A program made the position numbers and the translations under genes. A stretch of 64,000 nucleotides of DNA from Haematobia irritans (Eukaryota > Arthropoda > Insecta > Diptera > Muscidae), in assembly GCF_050003625.1 (NCBI RefSeq), contig NC_134397.1:279118070-279182069 (forward strand), in the 5' to 3' direction. Below are positions 34,602 to 46,214 of this stretch, in pieces; position 1 is the stretch's first letter, and every line of letters starts with the position of its first letter. Under the pieces are notes generated by a model. It was not told where the DNA came from. It was given only the letters and a program-made list of their open reading frames with translations, and did no database searches.

Positions 34602-35558
34602 TATGGGAGCTATATCAAAATCTGAACCGATTTCAACTAAATTTGGCACGCATAGCAACAATGCTTATTCTACTCCCTGTGCAAAATTCAACTAAATCGG
34701 AGTTAAAAATTGGCCTCTGTGGTCATATGAGTGTGAATCGGGCGAAAGCTATATATGGGAGATATATCTAAATCTGAACCGATTTCAACCAAATTTGGCA
34801 CGCATAGCTATAATGCTAATTCTACTCCCTGTGCAAAATGCTAATTCTACTCTCTGTGCAAAATTTCAACCAAATTGGGGTAAAACTCTGGCTTCTGGGA
34901 CCGTATTAGTCCATATCGGGCGAAAGATATATATGGGAGCTATATATAAATCTGAACCGATTTCAATAAAATTTGGCACACTTGACTATAGTACTAATTG
35001 TTCTTCTTGTGCAAAATTTTAAGTAAATTAGGGTAAAACTCTGGCTTCTGGGGCCATATAAGTCCATATCGGGCGAAATATATATATGGGAGCTATATCT
35101 AAATCTGAACCGATTTGTTCCAAAATCAATAGGGATCTATTCTGAGCCAAAACACATACTTGTGCCAAATTTGAAGTCGATTGGACTAAAACTGCGACCT
35201 AGACTTTGATTACAAAAATGTGTTCACGGACAGACGGACAGACGTACATGGCTATATCGACTCAGGAGCCCACCCTGAGCATTTTTGCCAAAGACACCAT
35301 GTGTCTATCTCGTCTCCTTCTGGGTGTTGCAAACATATGCACTAACTTATAATACCCTGTTCCACAGTGTGGAGCAGGGTATAAAAATTGCGGATGCGTC
35401 TTTTTAGAACACCTGTTTCTATATGAAGGAGTTGCCAGATCGAAACAAAATTTAACATGTGTTCATACCAGAGATGGAAGTTTCCAAAACACTTAACTAT
35501 TTTCTGTTTATACCGCGCTTTTTGTGCTAGGCTAAGAAGTTTCCGAACTGCCCTCGTA

Positions 35559-37080
35559 TTAATTTAATTCACTCGTGAGTCATGCCAGTCAAGAAAATTT
35601 CGTGTCCATTACGAGCAATTGCAATACGATTAAAAAGTAACTGAGAGTACAGCATTTTAGTTCATATATAGGGTAATTCTCTTACAAAGAGGATCGCTAA
35701 TGAGATAAAGCTAAATATTTATATAAATTGTAATAAAAAAGAGACATATTTCTGAGGGGAAATTGGCAAGAAATTCAATATCAAACAATTTTTCTTTTGA
35801 AAATTCTGTCTTTGTCTTTCTTAAATCATTCCACTTATATACATTTCTTTGAGGGCGATTTAAAATGTTACTGGAAATGCGTATGAACCATTTCAATATA
35901 CACTTTCATGTATGCCTTACATAGAGCCAACCAATTTGAATTAAGCAAATCTAATTTTTATTTAAATCTAATTTTTATTAAAAAAAAATGCCTACATTCT
36001 CTTCTGCGATAAATTGAAATAGTTTTTTAATTTGACAAAAATCTCCGACAAGCCCACAAAAACCACAACCTTGGTCAAGGAGTTTAACTTGTTCTGTGAA
36101 CTTGATCTTGTTTCTGCCATTGAAAAAAGAAACAACAACAAATCTGAATAGATAAAATTGTCCAGCCTAGTGGAAGTAGACTTTCGCAAGTTTCCATAGA
36201 TGGACATGTAAGCAATTAAACATTTAACTTAAATGACAAAAGAGAGCAACAAACACAAATGTGGAGATTGTAAGAAGATTAGAGTACACTGCAAAAAATG
36301 CTTTCCCGCGTAAAAATTGGGAGATCCAATTTGATACGATTAGATGAGAAAATATATCCGAAAAATGGTAAGATCTAATCATAGCTAATTACTATGGAAT
36401 TAGATTTGATCAGATCTCACTATTTTTATATCTATTCTTATATATAGTTGGATTTGATGTTAAAATTGTTCATGTACGAAAATGAAGCAATTCAATTTCA
36501 TTGGATCTAAATTTCGAAAAGTGTTGTAGAACTATTTCGCGTTTTATTTAAACAACAACTTAGTTTTGCATGTTTTTATCAACTTTGCAATAATTGTGAT
36601 AAATTAGCATGTACAAATTTAACATAGATGGAAAATTGTAAAATAAGATATATTAGTATAGAAATTAAAATATGCATATATGTACAGGCTTATACATTTA
36701 TATCTTTATTGTATATATGCTGTAGTGTTGTAGTGATATGAAGTTTACCTTAACTATGACTACATGATAATTGAAGTGATTTAATAATTCATATGATGTA
36801 CTAATGATACAAAATTCCAAAATCGACTTTTCGACTAATCGATTTTTGATATTTTGGAAAACCGACTGATCGATTTTTAATGAAAATGTTGAAAAATCGA
36901 TATAAAGAGAATATGATGCACATATTTCTATGGTAATTCTGAGCATATCTGTAGACGATGTAATTGATTTCAAGAGGGATACATATGAAGATATATATGT
37001 GATTAATATGAATTTGTTTAGTTAACCAGTTTTAAATAGTCGGAAATTCGATTTTTGCGAAAAGTGGACTTATTTGATTC
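35559..37080. other. Receptor intron, AT-rich, no gene seen
   Basis: Frames of 60-90 codons (for example 36698-36973 minus) have no family signature. Around 36790-36910 several ATCGATTTTT words occur. Nothing else was recognised. Confidence 0.4.
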
Positions 37081-37558
37081 TACACCCAGAAAAAAGTGTC
37101 TTCGAAACTAAAGGAAAAAATGTTCATCTATTTAGTTTAGCCATTTTATTTCTATTAAGTTAAATTTTTGTGTTAAATAATAAAATTTACTTGTTTCAGC
37201 AAAAAACTCCTAAACTGAAAGCAGTTCATTAACTAGAATAAGGCATGGAATTTTACTAATACTGTTTTCTTCGCTGGGTATAAGAATTTACTACTGAACA
37301 AGAAAATTTTATTCACTTATAACAAAGCATTCGTAAAACTAAACAAAAACCATACTAAAACCAAGTTTCCTCAATTTTAATAAAATTTCTTATAAAATGA
37401 TAATTCTGACTTCCTTTATTATAGAAAGCTTATCATACATACGAATAACACTTGTCATAGAAAAATATTTTAGTTCATTCGTACTAGGAAGTATTCAATC
37501 CTTTCAAAACTCAAGGAAACATACTTGTTAGAAAATAGGAAATTTTCCTATATCTCTT

Positions 37559-38141
37559 CAGGGTTGGCCTGTCACAAAATGTGACTTTTGCGACATACAT
37601 TTGCGACGGTATAATACGTATGTCGCAAAAGTCGTAAACCTACTCTAGAAAACCTAATTTTGAATAGAAGAAATCCTGAACATTTTTTAATTTAGTTTGA
37701 CAGCATTCGCTGTGAGTTTCTGCAGAAATTTGTGAAAGTTTTCCCATGGTCAAGCCTATTTTCTTAGGTGGTATCGAAATTCCCGTTGGTGAGTGTGCAA
37801 AATACCTTGGGGTTATATTGGACAGGAGACTGAACTTAAAGCTGAGAAAGGATGAGAAAATCCACGGTTACCCTGTACTCGTGCAAAAGGCAATAGGGAA
37901 AATGTGTGGACTAAAACCGAAAATTGCGAACACTCCTAAGAATTGAAACTTCTTCACACATACCATCGTCTTGGATATCATCGAATTCGCTGCCTAGCTG
38001 ACGCGACTAAAGTATTTTCAGTTTGCGACTTTTGTTACTTTTTCTACATTTTCGACGCGTATGTGACGTTTACGACGTTTACGACGTTTACAACTTTGCG
38101 ACAGTCGCAAACCTAAAAAAGTTTGATACAGACCATCTCTG
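37559..38141. mobile_element. hAT-like element carrying a reverse transcriptase fragment
   Basis: It has a perfect 8-bp duplication TATCTCTT (37551-37558, 38142-38149). The ends CAGGGTTGGCCTGTCAC and (complement) CAGAGATGGTCTGTATC agree at most positions and start with CAG as hAT ends do. Inside are repeated GCGACTTTTGCGACAT-type and GACGTTTACGACGTTTAC words around a short coding fragment of a retrotransposon (37746-37946). Confidence 0.88.
37746..37946 (+). pseudogene. Non-LTR reverse transcriptase fragment inside the hAT element
   Basis: Sixty-six codons with IEIPVGECAKYLGVILDRRL and then NLKLRKDEKI correspond to the segment after the catalytic motif in Jockey/I-type reverse transcriptases (KYLGVxLDxxL). 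Nothing else of the retrotransposon is present. The fragment therefore looks captured by the hAT element rather than inserted as a retrotransposon. Confidence 0.75.
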
Positions 38142-39220
38142 TATCTCTTTTGTCTACCTGTAATCGATACCTGTCATCGGTGTAATCGATATGTTTGCGC
38201 GTGGGTTGTTTTTTAGTTGGAGTCGCGTTATTATGGTATACGGAGAGATTGTTAAAAAATAATATAGTAAAATAATATAATAAATAACAAATAAAATAAA
38301 TATATAAGATATTTGTTATTTTAAATTGGTGAGAACCATTTTCGTTTTTTGAAAATTATTAAACATAAATAACAAACAATAAAGAAAACACCAAAAGAAT
38401 AACAACCCCTTCATTTATCAGGTAACATTCAACCTTTTGTGAAAAAAGTTGGTTTATGATTTTATATATTTGTAGGCATTGAAATTATAAAATGAGGACA
38501 AAATCGTTAGGCAGCAACTTATTAAAAGTAAAAGGTACAACAAGAAGAAAAAAATTACGTTTTACAGTTGATAATATTACATGGAAATTGGAAATAGAGG
38601 AATAATAAACTAATATTTCGGTGCTGTTGATTCTTAATAAATATATTTAATATATTAATAAAACATGTCTTTTATTGATGAAAAAATTGGCTATATAAAT
38701 AAATAAAATTGTATTTAAAAACGAATATAAGCAGTTCTAATTTTGAAGTAAAAGGTTTACAACAAATATGTAAGATTTGTCCAAATGAATGAAAAAAGTT
38801 CAATAAAATCATTTCATATATGAATTCAATTCAGTTAAATTTTTTCATTCTGTAGTATAGTGGTACATAAATGTACACGCAAAGAAAAAAAACGTTTGGA
38901 AAACGTGTACCGAAAACGTTTTTCTTTTGTTAGAGTTTTTTGAATTGCTTCGAAAATTTTAAACTTTTATCACCAAAAAAATTCGTTTGTTACAAAATTT
39001 TTATTTTTTCAATAAAAAAAGTTATTTTTGAAATAACAACACAGTCCATTTCGTTTATATCAAACACTGTTCTTTTCTGACTTTAGGTCTTTAATAAGAC
39101 ACATTTTACAGTTCAAAATTTAATATAGTACAATGTAATGTTGAACATTTTTTCGGAATCTTCCGAATATATCTGGAATATATGTAAAAAAAAACAAAAG
39201 CAAAAAAAAAAAAAAACTTT

Positions 39221-39292
39221 GGCCGAAGCAGGGATCGAACCCACGACCCTTGGCATGAGAGTCGGACGTAGCTACCACTGCTCCACGGTGCC
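39221..39292 (-). other. tRNA-like module 1 (pol III promoter-like)
   Basis: The minus strand starts GGCACCGTGGAGCAGTGGTA (A-box-like), has TCATGCCAAGGG in the middle, and has a canonical B box, GGGTTCGATCCC. The ends do not form a proper acceptor stem, so it is a tRNA relic rather than a tRNA gene. It shares CACCGTGG and the CAAGGGTCGTG stretch with the SINE head at 33399-33474. Confidence 0.75.
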
Positions 39293-39406
39293 AAACTAAA
39301 TGTTTGTTTCTGTTAAATAAACTTTGTTTATTCGGTTCGTGGGCGCCGCAAGCTATGCTATATAAATATAACTTATATGGATATTTATCTATTGATGACC
39401 ATAACA

Positions 39407-39478
39407 GGTACATAGCTCAGTGGTTAGTGTGTTGGCTTACAATGTGCATGGTCCGCGGTTCGATTCTCCGTCCAGGCG
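39407..39478 (+). other. tRNA-like module 2 (pol III promoter-like)
   Basis: It reads GGTACATAGCTCAGTGGTTA (a good A box), with GGCTTACAATG in the anticodon region, then the B box CGGTTCGATTCTCC. The acceptor ends pair poorly. It differs from module 1, so the two modules came from different tRNAs. Confidence 0.75.
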
Positions 39479-40218
39479 AAAGGTAAAAAAAATTTTAAAA
39501 ATTTATAAAATCGTATAATTTCTTCTACATTGTTGGTATTACAGGAAAAGGTGTTAAGAACTAAAAATTCTCGTGGATGTGAGAAAGATATGAGGGACAA
39601 TGCAATTAGCAAGAAAACATTGTTTTTTTTTTTGAGCTAGTCTTTATGAAATTGTTTTTACATCCTGTAAAAGAATAAACGTTTATCACAAAAAGTATAT
39701 ACTTTTCTTCCAAATACACTTCCTTACAGCGAAAAGCAAATGAGAAACGAACTTTGTTTGTCTAAAATTTCGTTTGGGAGGAAAGAATTATTTTTTTGCG
39801 TGTAGGAAAATGTTAACTAATATATGGAATGCATTCTACCTAATTTCTATGAAAATCACATCGTTCAAACAAATAAAAATGTCTTTGGCGCTATACGAAG
39901 TTCGACTTTCTTCACAATGAGTTCATTTTAACTTAAAGAAGGGGTCACTTTTTTCTGGGTGTAAAAGAGCATTGCGTCTGCGTACAACGGCAAGCGGATT
40001 TTACGTGCTATGTTACTACATAAAAAACATAGTTTATTTTAGTTCAATTTTCTTACCCCAATGACAATATGAACTTAAAGGGAAAAAAATCTTCGTACAG
40101 TTCCAGAAAGAATTGCGGCGTGGTTGATATGTTCGTCATTTGACGCCAATGTTTTTTAGTTAATTTTTTATTTTATGAGGAGTAAATGGAATTCAAAGTC
40201 ATTACGATTAGAACAAAG

Positions 40219-40302
40219 TTCACCAATGTGGTATCACAATGGACTGAATTGTCTAAGTGAGTCTGAAATATCGGGCTGCCACCTAACCTAACCTAAGTAG
40301 TT
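40219..40302 (+). mobile_element. SINE 3' fragment
   Basis: CACCAATGTGGTATCACAAT through GGGCTGCCACCTAACCTAAC matches the 3' part of the SINE at 33138-33474 in the opposite orientation. The tRNA head is missing. Confidence 0.8.
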
Positions 40303-40334
40303 TATTTCTCCTGTTCTGTTTTTTTTAGTACACA

Positions 40335-40978
40335 CACTGAAAAAATATTTACGTGATATTAAAGATTACGCAACCTAAATTTTAGGATGCGAAATTGAAA
40401 AAATATTAAGGACGAATTTCTTTAAAATAATGAAATTTTAATTAAAATAAAAATTTTTGTAAATTAAATTTAGGACACAAATTCTGTAAATTTGCGTCCC
40501 CCCGTTAAAGTCGCATGTCTTTGAACTAAGGCTAATTTTCCTTAAAGAAAAGAAACACATTTTTGATTTAAAGAAATTGTCCTTATATTAACTGAAATAT
40601 TGAAACTTTAGATTTAAGGTAAAAACGCTTCAAATATAGGCTAAGACTTATTTTGAGGATTTAGCGTCTTTGATTTAATTTTTTTTTGGAATTAATTAAA
40701 CATTTTTACTTTGAAGGATCCGTTACAATATGGATTTTTAAACTGGCATTTGTTTGTGCGTGAATACCTTTATTAATAAACTGCGAGAAGAGAATGCAAA
40801 TTTGATAAATGAGATATGTATCAAAATTTTAATTTTATTGGTCCTAGATTGAAAGCGAGATAGACCTCTAAAAAATTTCTTTATTTTAAAGAAGCCGCAT
40901 CTTTGGCTCGGAATCAATACCAAAAGCCCTAAGGGAAGGTCAAAATCTTTGGATCCAAGTAAACTTTTTTTTTGAGTG
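40335..40978. mobile_element. CAC-clan MITE, family C (CACTGAAAAAA), copy 1
   Basis: The ends CACTGAAAAAATATTTACG and CTTTTTTTTTGAGTG are flanked by CA (40333-40334, 40979-40980). Related copies or pieces are at 53422-54075, 60259-60739, 62574 onwards, 25555-25770, about 47800-48380 and 63236-63440. Frames within are not coding. Confidence 0.8.
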
Positions 40979-41455
40979 CAGAAGAAAAAGTAAACTATGC
41001 TATGGGAAAAAATGACACTTGAACTAAATTGTACACTGCAAAAACAGTGAACCCACAAGGAAGAACATTTTAATTTTAGAAAATTTAGATAATTTTTAGA
41101 AAATTTTAACTAAACGGTATTACAAACGCTGACATCACGCCGATATCAAAAAATAAGTAAATATTTGTCAACAAATACAAGAAAATTAATTTAATTTAAT
41201 TTATTTATTTTCATATGTAACTGAGCCTTACAAAGGCCTTATACAGTTACTTAAAACAACATTTTATTAGACATAATTAATTTTTGTTTTCATTTGTTAA
41301 AGAAAATTTTGTAGTTTGAAGGAAGAAAATTGCAAGAATGTCTTTAGTGCTATACGAAGTTTATAATGGACACATTTGTAGTAAAATTTACAAATTTAAA
41401 GAAATAATGAACTATTTCGTGATAAGTTCGAATTTAGAAAATCTTTATGCTTAAT
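40979..41455. other. Repeat-derived intron sequence
   Basis: It contains ATACGAAGTT and CACTGCAAAAACAGTG-type words seen in the MITEs nearby. No gene. Confidence 0.35.
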
Positions 41456-41591
41456 TATACCCTTCACCACTACCGTGGTACAGGGTATAATAAGTTTGTG
41501 CATTTGTATGTAACGCCAAGAAGGAAAAGTCTGAGACCCATCGTTTAGTATACCGACCGTCTTAGAATTAAATTCTGAGTCGATTTAGCGA

Positions 41592-41622
<31 letters not shown>

Positions 41623-42666
41623 CTGTTGATGTATTTTTGTGTGCAAAGTACAGCTCGCAGTTTTAGTCCGATTGTCCTAAAATTTGGTATAGGGTCCTGT
41701 TTCGGCTCAAAGACGATCCCTATTGATTTTGGAAAAAATCGGTTCAGATTTAGATATAGCTGCCATATATATTTTTCACCGATCTGATCATAATTGGCGT
41801 GTATATCAACCGATCTTCCTCAAATTCCGTACATCCGAATATTTATGAGTCTCGAAAAACTTGCAAAATATCAGCCAAATCGGTTCAGATTTAGATATAG
41901 CTCCCATATATAGCTTTCGCCCGATTTACACTCATTTTCCCATAGAGGCCAATTTTTTGCTTCGATTTTGTTGAAATTTTGCATAGGGAGTAGAATTAGC
42001 ATTGTAACTATGCGTGCCAAATTTGGTTGAAATCGGTTCAGATTTCGATATATCTCCCATATATAGCTTTCGCCCGATTTACACTAATATGACCACAGAG
42101 GCCAATTTTTAACTCCGATTTAGTTGAAATTTTGCACAGGGAGTAGAATTAGTATTGTAGCTATGCGTGCCAAATTTGGTTGACATCGGTTCAGATTTAG
42201 ATATAGCTCCCATATATATGTTTTTCTGATTTCGACAAAAATGGTCAAAATACCAACATTTTCCTTGTTAAATCGCCACTGCTTACTCAAAAAGTTGTAA
42301 AAATTAATCAAATTTTCATAAACCTCTAATACATATATATCGAGCGATAAATCATAAATAAACTTTTGCGAAGTTTCCTTAAAATTGCTTCAGATTTAAA
42401 TGTTTCCCATATTTTTTTTTACTAAAATTGTGTTCCACCCTAGTGCATTAGCCAACTTAAATTTTGAGTCTATAGATTTTGTAAAAGTCTATCAAATTCT
42501 GTCCAAATCGAGTGATATTTAAATGTTTGTATTTGGGACAAACCTTTATATATAGCACCCAACACATTTGACGGATGTGATATGGTATCGAAAATTTAGA
42601 TGTGCAAAGTGGTGAAGGGTATAATATAGTCGGCCCCGTCCGACTTTAGACTTTCCTTACTTGTTT
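41456..42666 (+). mobile_element. mini-me/DINE-like repeat, uninterrupted copy
   Basis: The start TATACCCTTCACCACTACCG with CAGGGTATAAT is followed by the (GTCT)n tract at about 41597-41628. Four diverged units of TTAGATATAGCTCCCATAT and CTTTCGCCCGATTTACACT follow. The close is GTGGTGAAGGGTATAATATA, GTCGGCCCCGTCCGACTTTA, then CCTTACTTGTTTTTG. It gives the intact template for the copy at 32873-35386. Confidence 0.78.
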
Positions 42667-43793
42667 TTGTATAATTTTTTCCCGTTTTTTAGTTCATTTA
42701 ACTCACGTTCGCCAAAAATTATTAGAGCAAAGGAAATTTTGTCCAAACGTAAAAATTCTACGAACTAAAATAGAGTTAAATTGGCTTTTGTGAAATAAAG
42801 GTTCACTTTTTTTGAGTGAAGTAAACTATGTTATGGGAAAAATGAATTGTCTCGTGTGAAACTTGAACTAAATTGTATTCCAAATTATAAACGAATTAAC
42901 GATTAACGAAAATTTTCGGATGCTTAACTACACACAAAGAAAAAATACGTTCCGCCGGAACAAAATTTTAAACACACAAACCCTAATTTATGATAAGTGT
43001 TACAATAGTTATCTCTCATCTTTTTCATTTGATTTTAACTAATACTTTTTTGCGTTGTTTAAAATTTCGTTCCTCAAAAAGAAAACTCTTGTTTTAGTGT
43101 ATCATTTACGCAATGCAGCCTTCTCGAAAAGCAAAACTGAACTAAAAATAAAGAAAACATCTTAAGCGCCAGATCATTACTATTTTAACCACGCTGTAGT
43201 TCATTGTTAAATATTTATGAGAAGTTTACGAAAAACTTCTTCTGCTTTAATCACGAAATTAATTGATGCAATTAATTTTTTATTGAAATTTCTTCAACCA
43301 CAAAAATGATTTTATCAATAACAGAATTAATTAGGAATAAATATAGTGTATGTAGTATATAAAATCCGTCACTTATTTTTTTTTTGTCATTTAAAAGCTT
43401 ATTTGAATTTTTAAAAATCAATTAACTTATTGTTGTTTTGATTTCAGCTTAAAACCATGCGTTGATTAAACTACAAGTTGAGTAGAGTAACAGAAAATAC
43501 CACTGGCAAACAAATTCGAAAAAGTTGATCGGACAGTTTTAGAGAAATTTTAACACCAAACTATATCGGTGACGTATGGGACAAAATAACATACGCAGAG
43601 GTGGAATATGATAACCTCCTAGAGGAAAATGCTATTTTTGGTTGGAACATTTTTGCCGCAAAATTATTGTTTTCTCGGCAAACATAAAATGGTTGTCGAT
43701 TTCACTAAATAATGTACGAGAAAATACAATGGTAGCGACAAAATATGTAACATGGTCACCGTCCAAAAATAACAATTTCCTTTAGGAGGTGAT
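42667..43793. other. Unassigned intron sequence
   Basis: AT-rich; CACACAAAGAAAAAATACG near 42930 suggests another short CAC-ended element start. No gene seen. Confidence 0.35.
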
Positions 43794-44810
43794 CACACGC
43801 AGAGAAGAAACATGATTGTCACAATCATATTCGAAGAGCAAAATAATATGATAGGAGCTATTTTTGCGGCGACCACCTGCAACCATGTTGGTTAGTGAAT
43901 ATGGTTGTAAGAAAAATATAATTGTCCTCATCTAAAATGTTATTATATTGATAAAAAGAATTTTGTTTGAATGAAAAGACAATGGTCACGATTTAAAATG
44001 TTTTTCTTCTAGTTAAAAGAACATGGTCATACTTGAGAAAAGAAAACACAAAGTTAACTTTATTTCTTTGTTTTTATTTATTTATAAACTAATTCATTGT
44101 TTATTTGTATTTATAATGCCGTTCAAGCAAACATCATATATTTTTACACACTCTATTTTATTTCAACAATTAGTAAATATTCCATATTTACATCGTGCCC
44201 ATCAAATGTACAAACGCAGACATCATGTGACTGCAAATAAAAATAAATGATACCATATAGCAAAATGCAGAACAAAAAACAGGTACATTTTTTCAATTAC
44301 ACTTTCCTTTTTTGGCTTCACATAAAACCACGTGCCACTTCTGAATAAATAAATTAACACAAAACACAGTAAATCCATATTCTCCGTCCATTCCAAGAAA
44401 CAATCAACACACGACTGACGCGCAAAATGGAAATCGTGTGTACCTGCTCAATGTTTTTATAAAATTCTTTTCGCTGCAAAAAAGTTAAAAAACTAAATGG
44501 TCACGAAAAAAATGTAAATGGTCTTAGACATGTCTATACTTAACCTATAAAAATACTTTTTTCCCTGTAAAAAAGTAAAAAAATAGACTGTACATGATTT
44601 TCGCCACCATTTAATGGTCTCATTTAAATAATAGAACATGTTTGCGGCATTTGAGAACCATTCAAATGCTTATTGTCACCATACATTTTTCTCCGCAAGA
44701 AAACTATTTTTACAAAGACAAAATACATGGTTTTCGCGGCAATTATATGCTCTAGATAAGCATTAAATGGATGCTGCAACCATGTCCAAATATGGTTTTT
44801 CTGTGCGTAC
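43794..44810. mobile_element. Putative ACGCAGAGAA-ended element
   Basis: The left end CACACGCAGAGAAGAAACATG (first part CACACGCAGAGAAG) and right end (complement GTACGCACAGAAAAACCAT) match imperfectly. Inside, words such as CATGGTCAC and AAATGGTC recur on both strands. A 75-codon frame (44023-44250) has no recognised family. Confidence 0.45.
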
Positions 44811-45877
44811 ATATTCCCTCTCTCGGTGTTCGATTAGACACTTTATTTATAGGATACAATAATAACCGACATCGACAGTCGATATACGTATGTAGTTTTG
44901 CTTGCCTCCTAATTTTTATATGTTGGGAAGAAATTACATTTGGGCCAAAATATCACACAGACATTTTCGAACAGTGAGTTTTGATAAATTCCCCCATATC
45001 CTCGTAAATTGGTTAAACATTAAAATACTTTCTAATTATTTTCATAACTTTTATTTGCCTCACACTTCACTCGATTTTTGACAGTCATGTAGACATCTGT
45101 AACGGTATCATTATTCCAATATTTCCTGTACTCGAAACAAAAACTACAAAGCCATTACAGTTATTTGAGCATTTTAAATTGCTTAAAAAATACAACTACA
45201 AAAAAGAGAAACATTTGTAAAAAAAGGTTTTAGCGCCAAGTTTGAAACTGTAATGTGATATTAGGCTACTTTTTTTATTTTTATTACAAAAACATGCTCA
45301 ATAGCATTTCGATAAACGAAAAAAGAACAATGTTGCCGTCATCGGTGTACCCGAATGCACATAAAAACTGCAATAAGCACATCGGATGACAACAACAAAA
45401 ATTAACAAACATTACATTGAACTTGCATTTAGTGCGGTTCAAACTCATAACGTCTCATTTCGCTTCGATTTTGTTTTCACTTCAATTGGGTGAAACGATA
45501 GAGAGATAGAGAGGGAGACAGAATGAAATACATGAAGTGATTGTACTATGGCATCGGTTATTTGACTTTGTTTGAAAGATCCGGTCGTTTATTGTGTACG
45601 ACAGCGACGTGATGTCTCCTTGAATGACCATTTGGAGAGGCGAACGAAGTCGTCCGCCATCCAAAAGGCAGGCTACTATCAATGGCCGGTAGTACAAACA
45701 TCGGTGGTGGCGGCGGCGACCATCAAATTTAGAATAATTCTAAACACTTGTAATTGCTGCATGTGCAGGGAGGACGGGTTGTGCATTGTGGGTACTACCA
45801 CTTGATTAACATGTCCGTCCACATCTTGACCAGCTTCGTTTTCAATCTCAAAAGAAAATGGCAAATTGTCAGACGTG

Positions 45878-45885
45878 TATAAAAG
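45878..45885 (+). promoter_or_regulatory. TATA box of the cuticle-like gene
   Basis: TATAAAAG is followed 33 bp downstream by an initiator-like TCAGT (A at 45911). That gives a 5' UTR of about 138 bp ending at the ATG of 46049. A CT run (about 45993-46012) lies in the UTR. Confidence 0.65.
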
Positions 45886-46048
45886 CATTTGGGAATTTAG
45901 GTTTGTCATCAGTAGCAAATCATTTGCCAATCTAGCATATCAACGAAACAAATTTTCAACTCCATTTACTAGACAAACACTTTTAGTAACCCCGCTCTCT
46001 CTCTCTCTCTCTAGAAAAAAGGAATAAAAACCCATCACTAGCATCATC

Positions 46049-46060
46049 ATGTTCAAGCTT
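46049..46060 (+). CDS. Small secreted cuticle-like protein, exon 1
   Basis: ATG TTC AAG CTT followed by the donor GTAAGTGTG. A tiny first exon coding MFKL before an intron is a common layout of insect cuticle-protein genes. The frame joins in phase 0 to exon 2. Confidence 0.8.
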
Positions 46061-46214
46061 GTAAGTGTGTGTGTGTGTCTGTATGTGTGATCACACAGGA
46101 CCTAAAACCATAACGGCAAATAACTAATTTGGCGCCATGGCAATAACGCTTTGATTGGTAAGAATATGGAAGCAGCAATAATGGGATTTTCTGTTTTTTG
46201 TCTCTTTCAAATAG

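Larger units (their letters stand above)
32873..35386 (-). mobile_element. mini-me/DINE-like element inserted in the mariner
   Basis: The left end ACAAGTAAGGAAAGTC, then GGGCGGGGCCGACTATTTTA, is the complement of the right end signature of the copy at 41456-42666. The right part has tandem TATATGGGAGCTATATCTAA units, the GACAGACGGACAGACG tract and the closing ACCCTGTTCCACAGTGTGGA, CAGGGTATAAA hairpin. It is in minus orientation and contains the SINE at 33138-33474 and the rosa-type mariner at 33664-34601. Confidence 0.78.
31776..35556 (-). mobile_element. DD34D mariner element, broken by nested insertions
   Basis: The ends CGAGGGCGGTTCGGAAACTT and AAGTTTCCGAACTGCCCTCG are inverted repeats of about 29 bp with a TA on each side (31774-31775, 35557-35558). 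The transposase reads on the minus strand (31833-32867). A 2.5-kb mini-me-like insert (32873-35386) sits just upstream of the start codon. That insert itself holds a SINE and a rosa-type mariner. Confidence 0.92.
38876..39802. mobile_element. CAC-clan MITE with two divergent tRNA-like modules, copy 1
   Basis: The ends CACGCAAAGAAAAAAAACG and (complement) CACGCAAAAAAATAATTC are flanked by TA (38874-38875, 39803-39804). Length is 927 bp. It carries two 72-nt tRNA-like modules, one on each strand, with their 5' ends facing each other across about 114 bp. A second copy with both modules is at 57127-58961 in the opposite orientation, and a decayed copy lies at about 56000-57120. Confidence 0.88.
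37083..39961 (+). mobile_element. CAC-clan element, family A, copy 3, with two insertions
   Basis: It begins CACCCAGAAAAAAGTGTCTT and ends GGGGTCACTTTTTTCTGGGTG in two overlapping pieces, with TA on both sides (37081-37082, 39962-39963). A hAT element (37559-38141) and a tRNA-like-bearing MITE (38876-39802) have inserted. The family A sequence is continuous across both in the sister copies. Confidence 0.9.

Noticed and set aside
39221..39478. Two true tRNA genes
   Set aside because: A and B boxes are good but the acceptor stems do not pair, and the modules recur within inverted-repeat elements. They are relics carried by a MITE.
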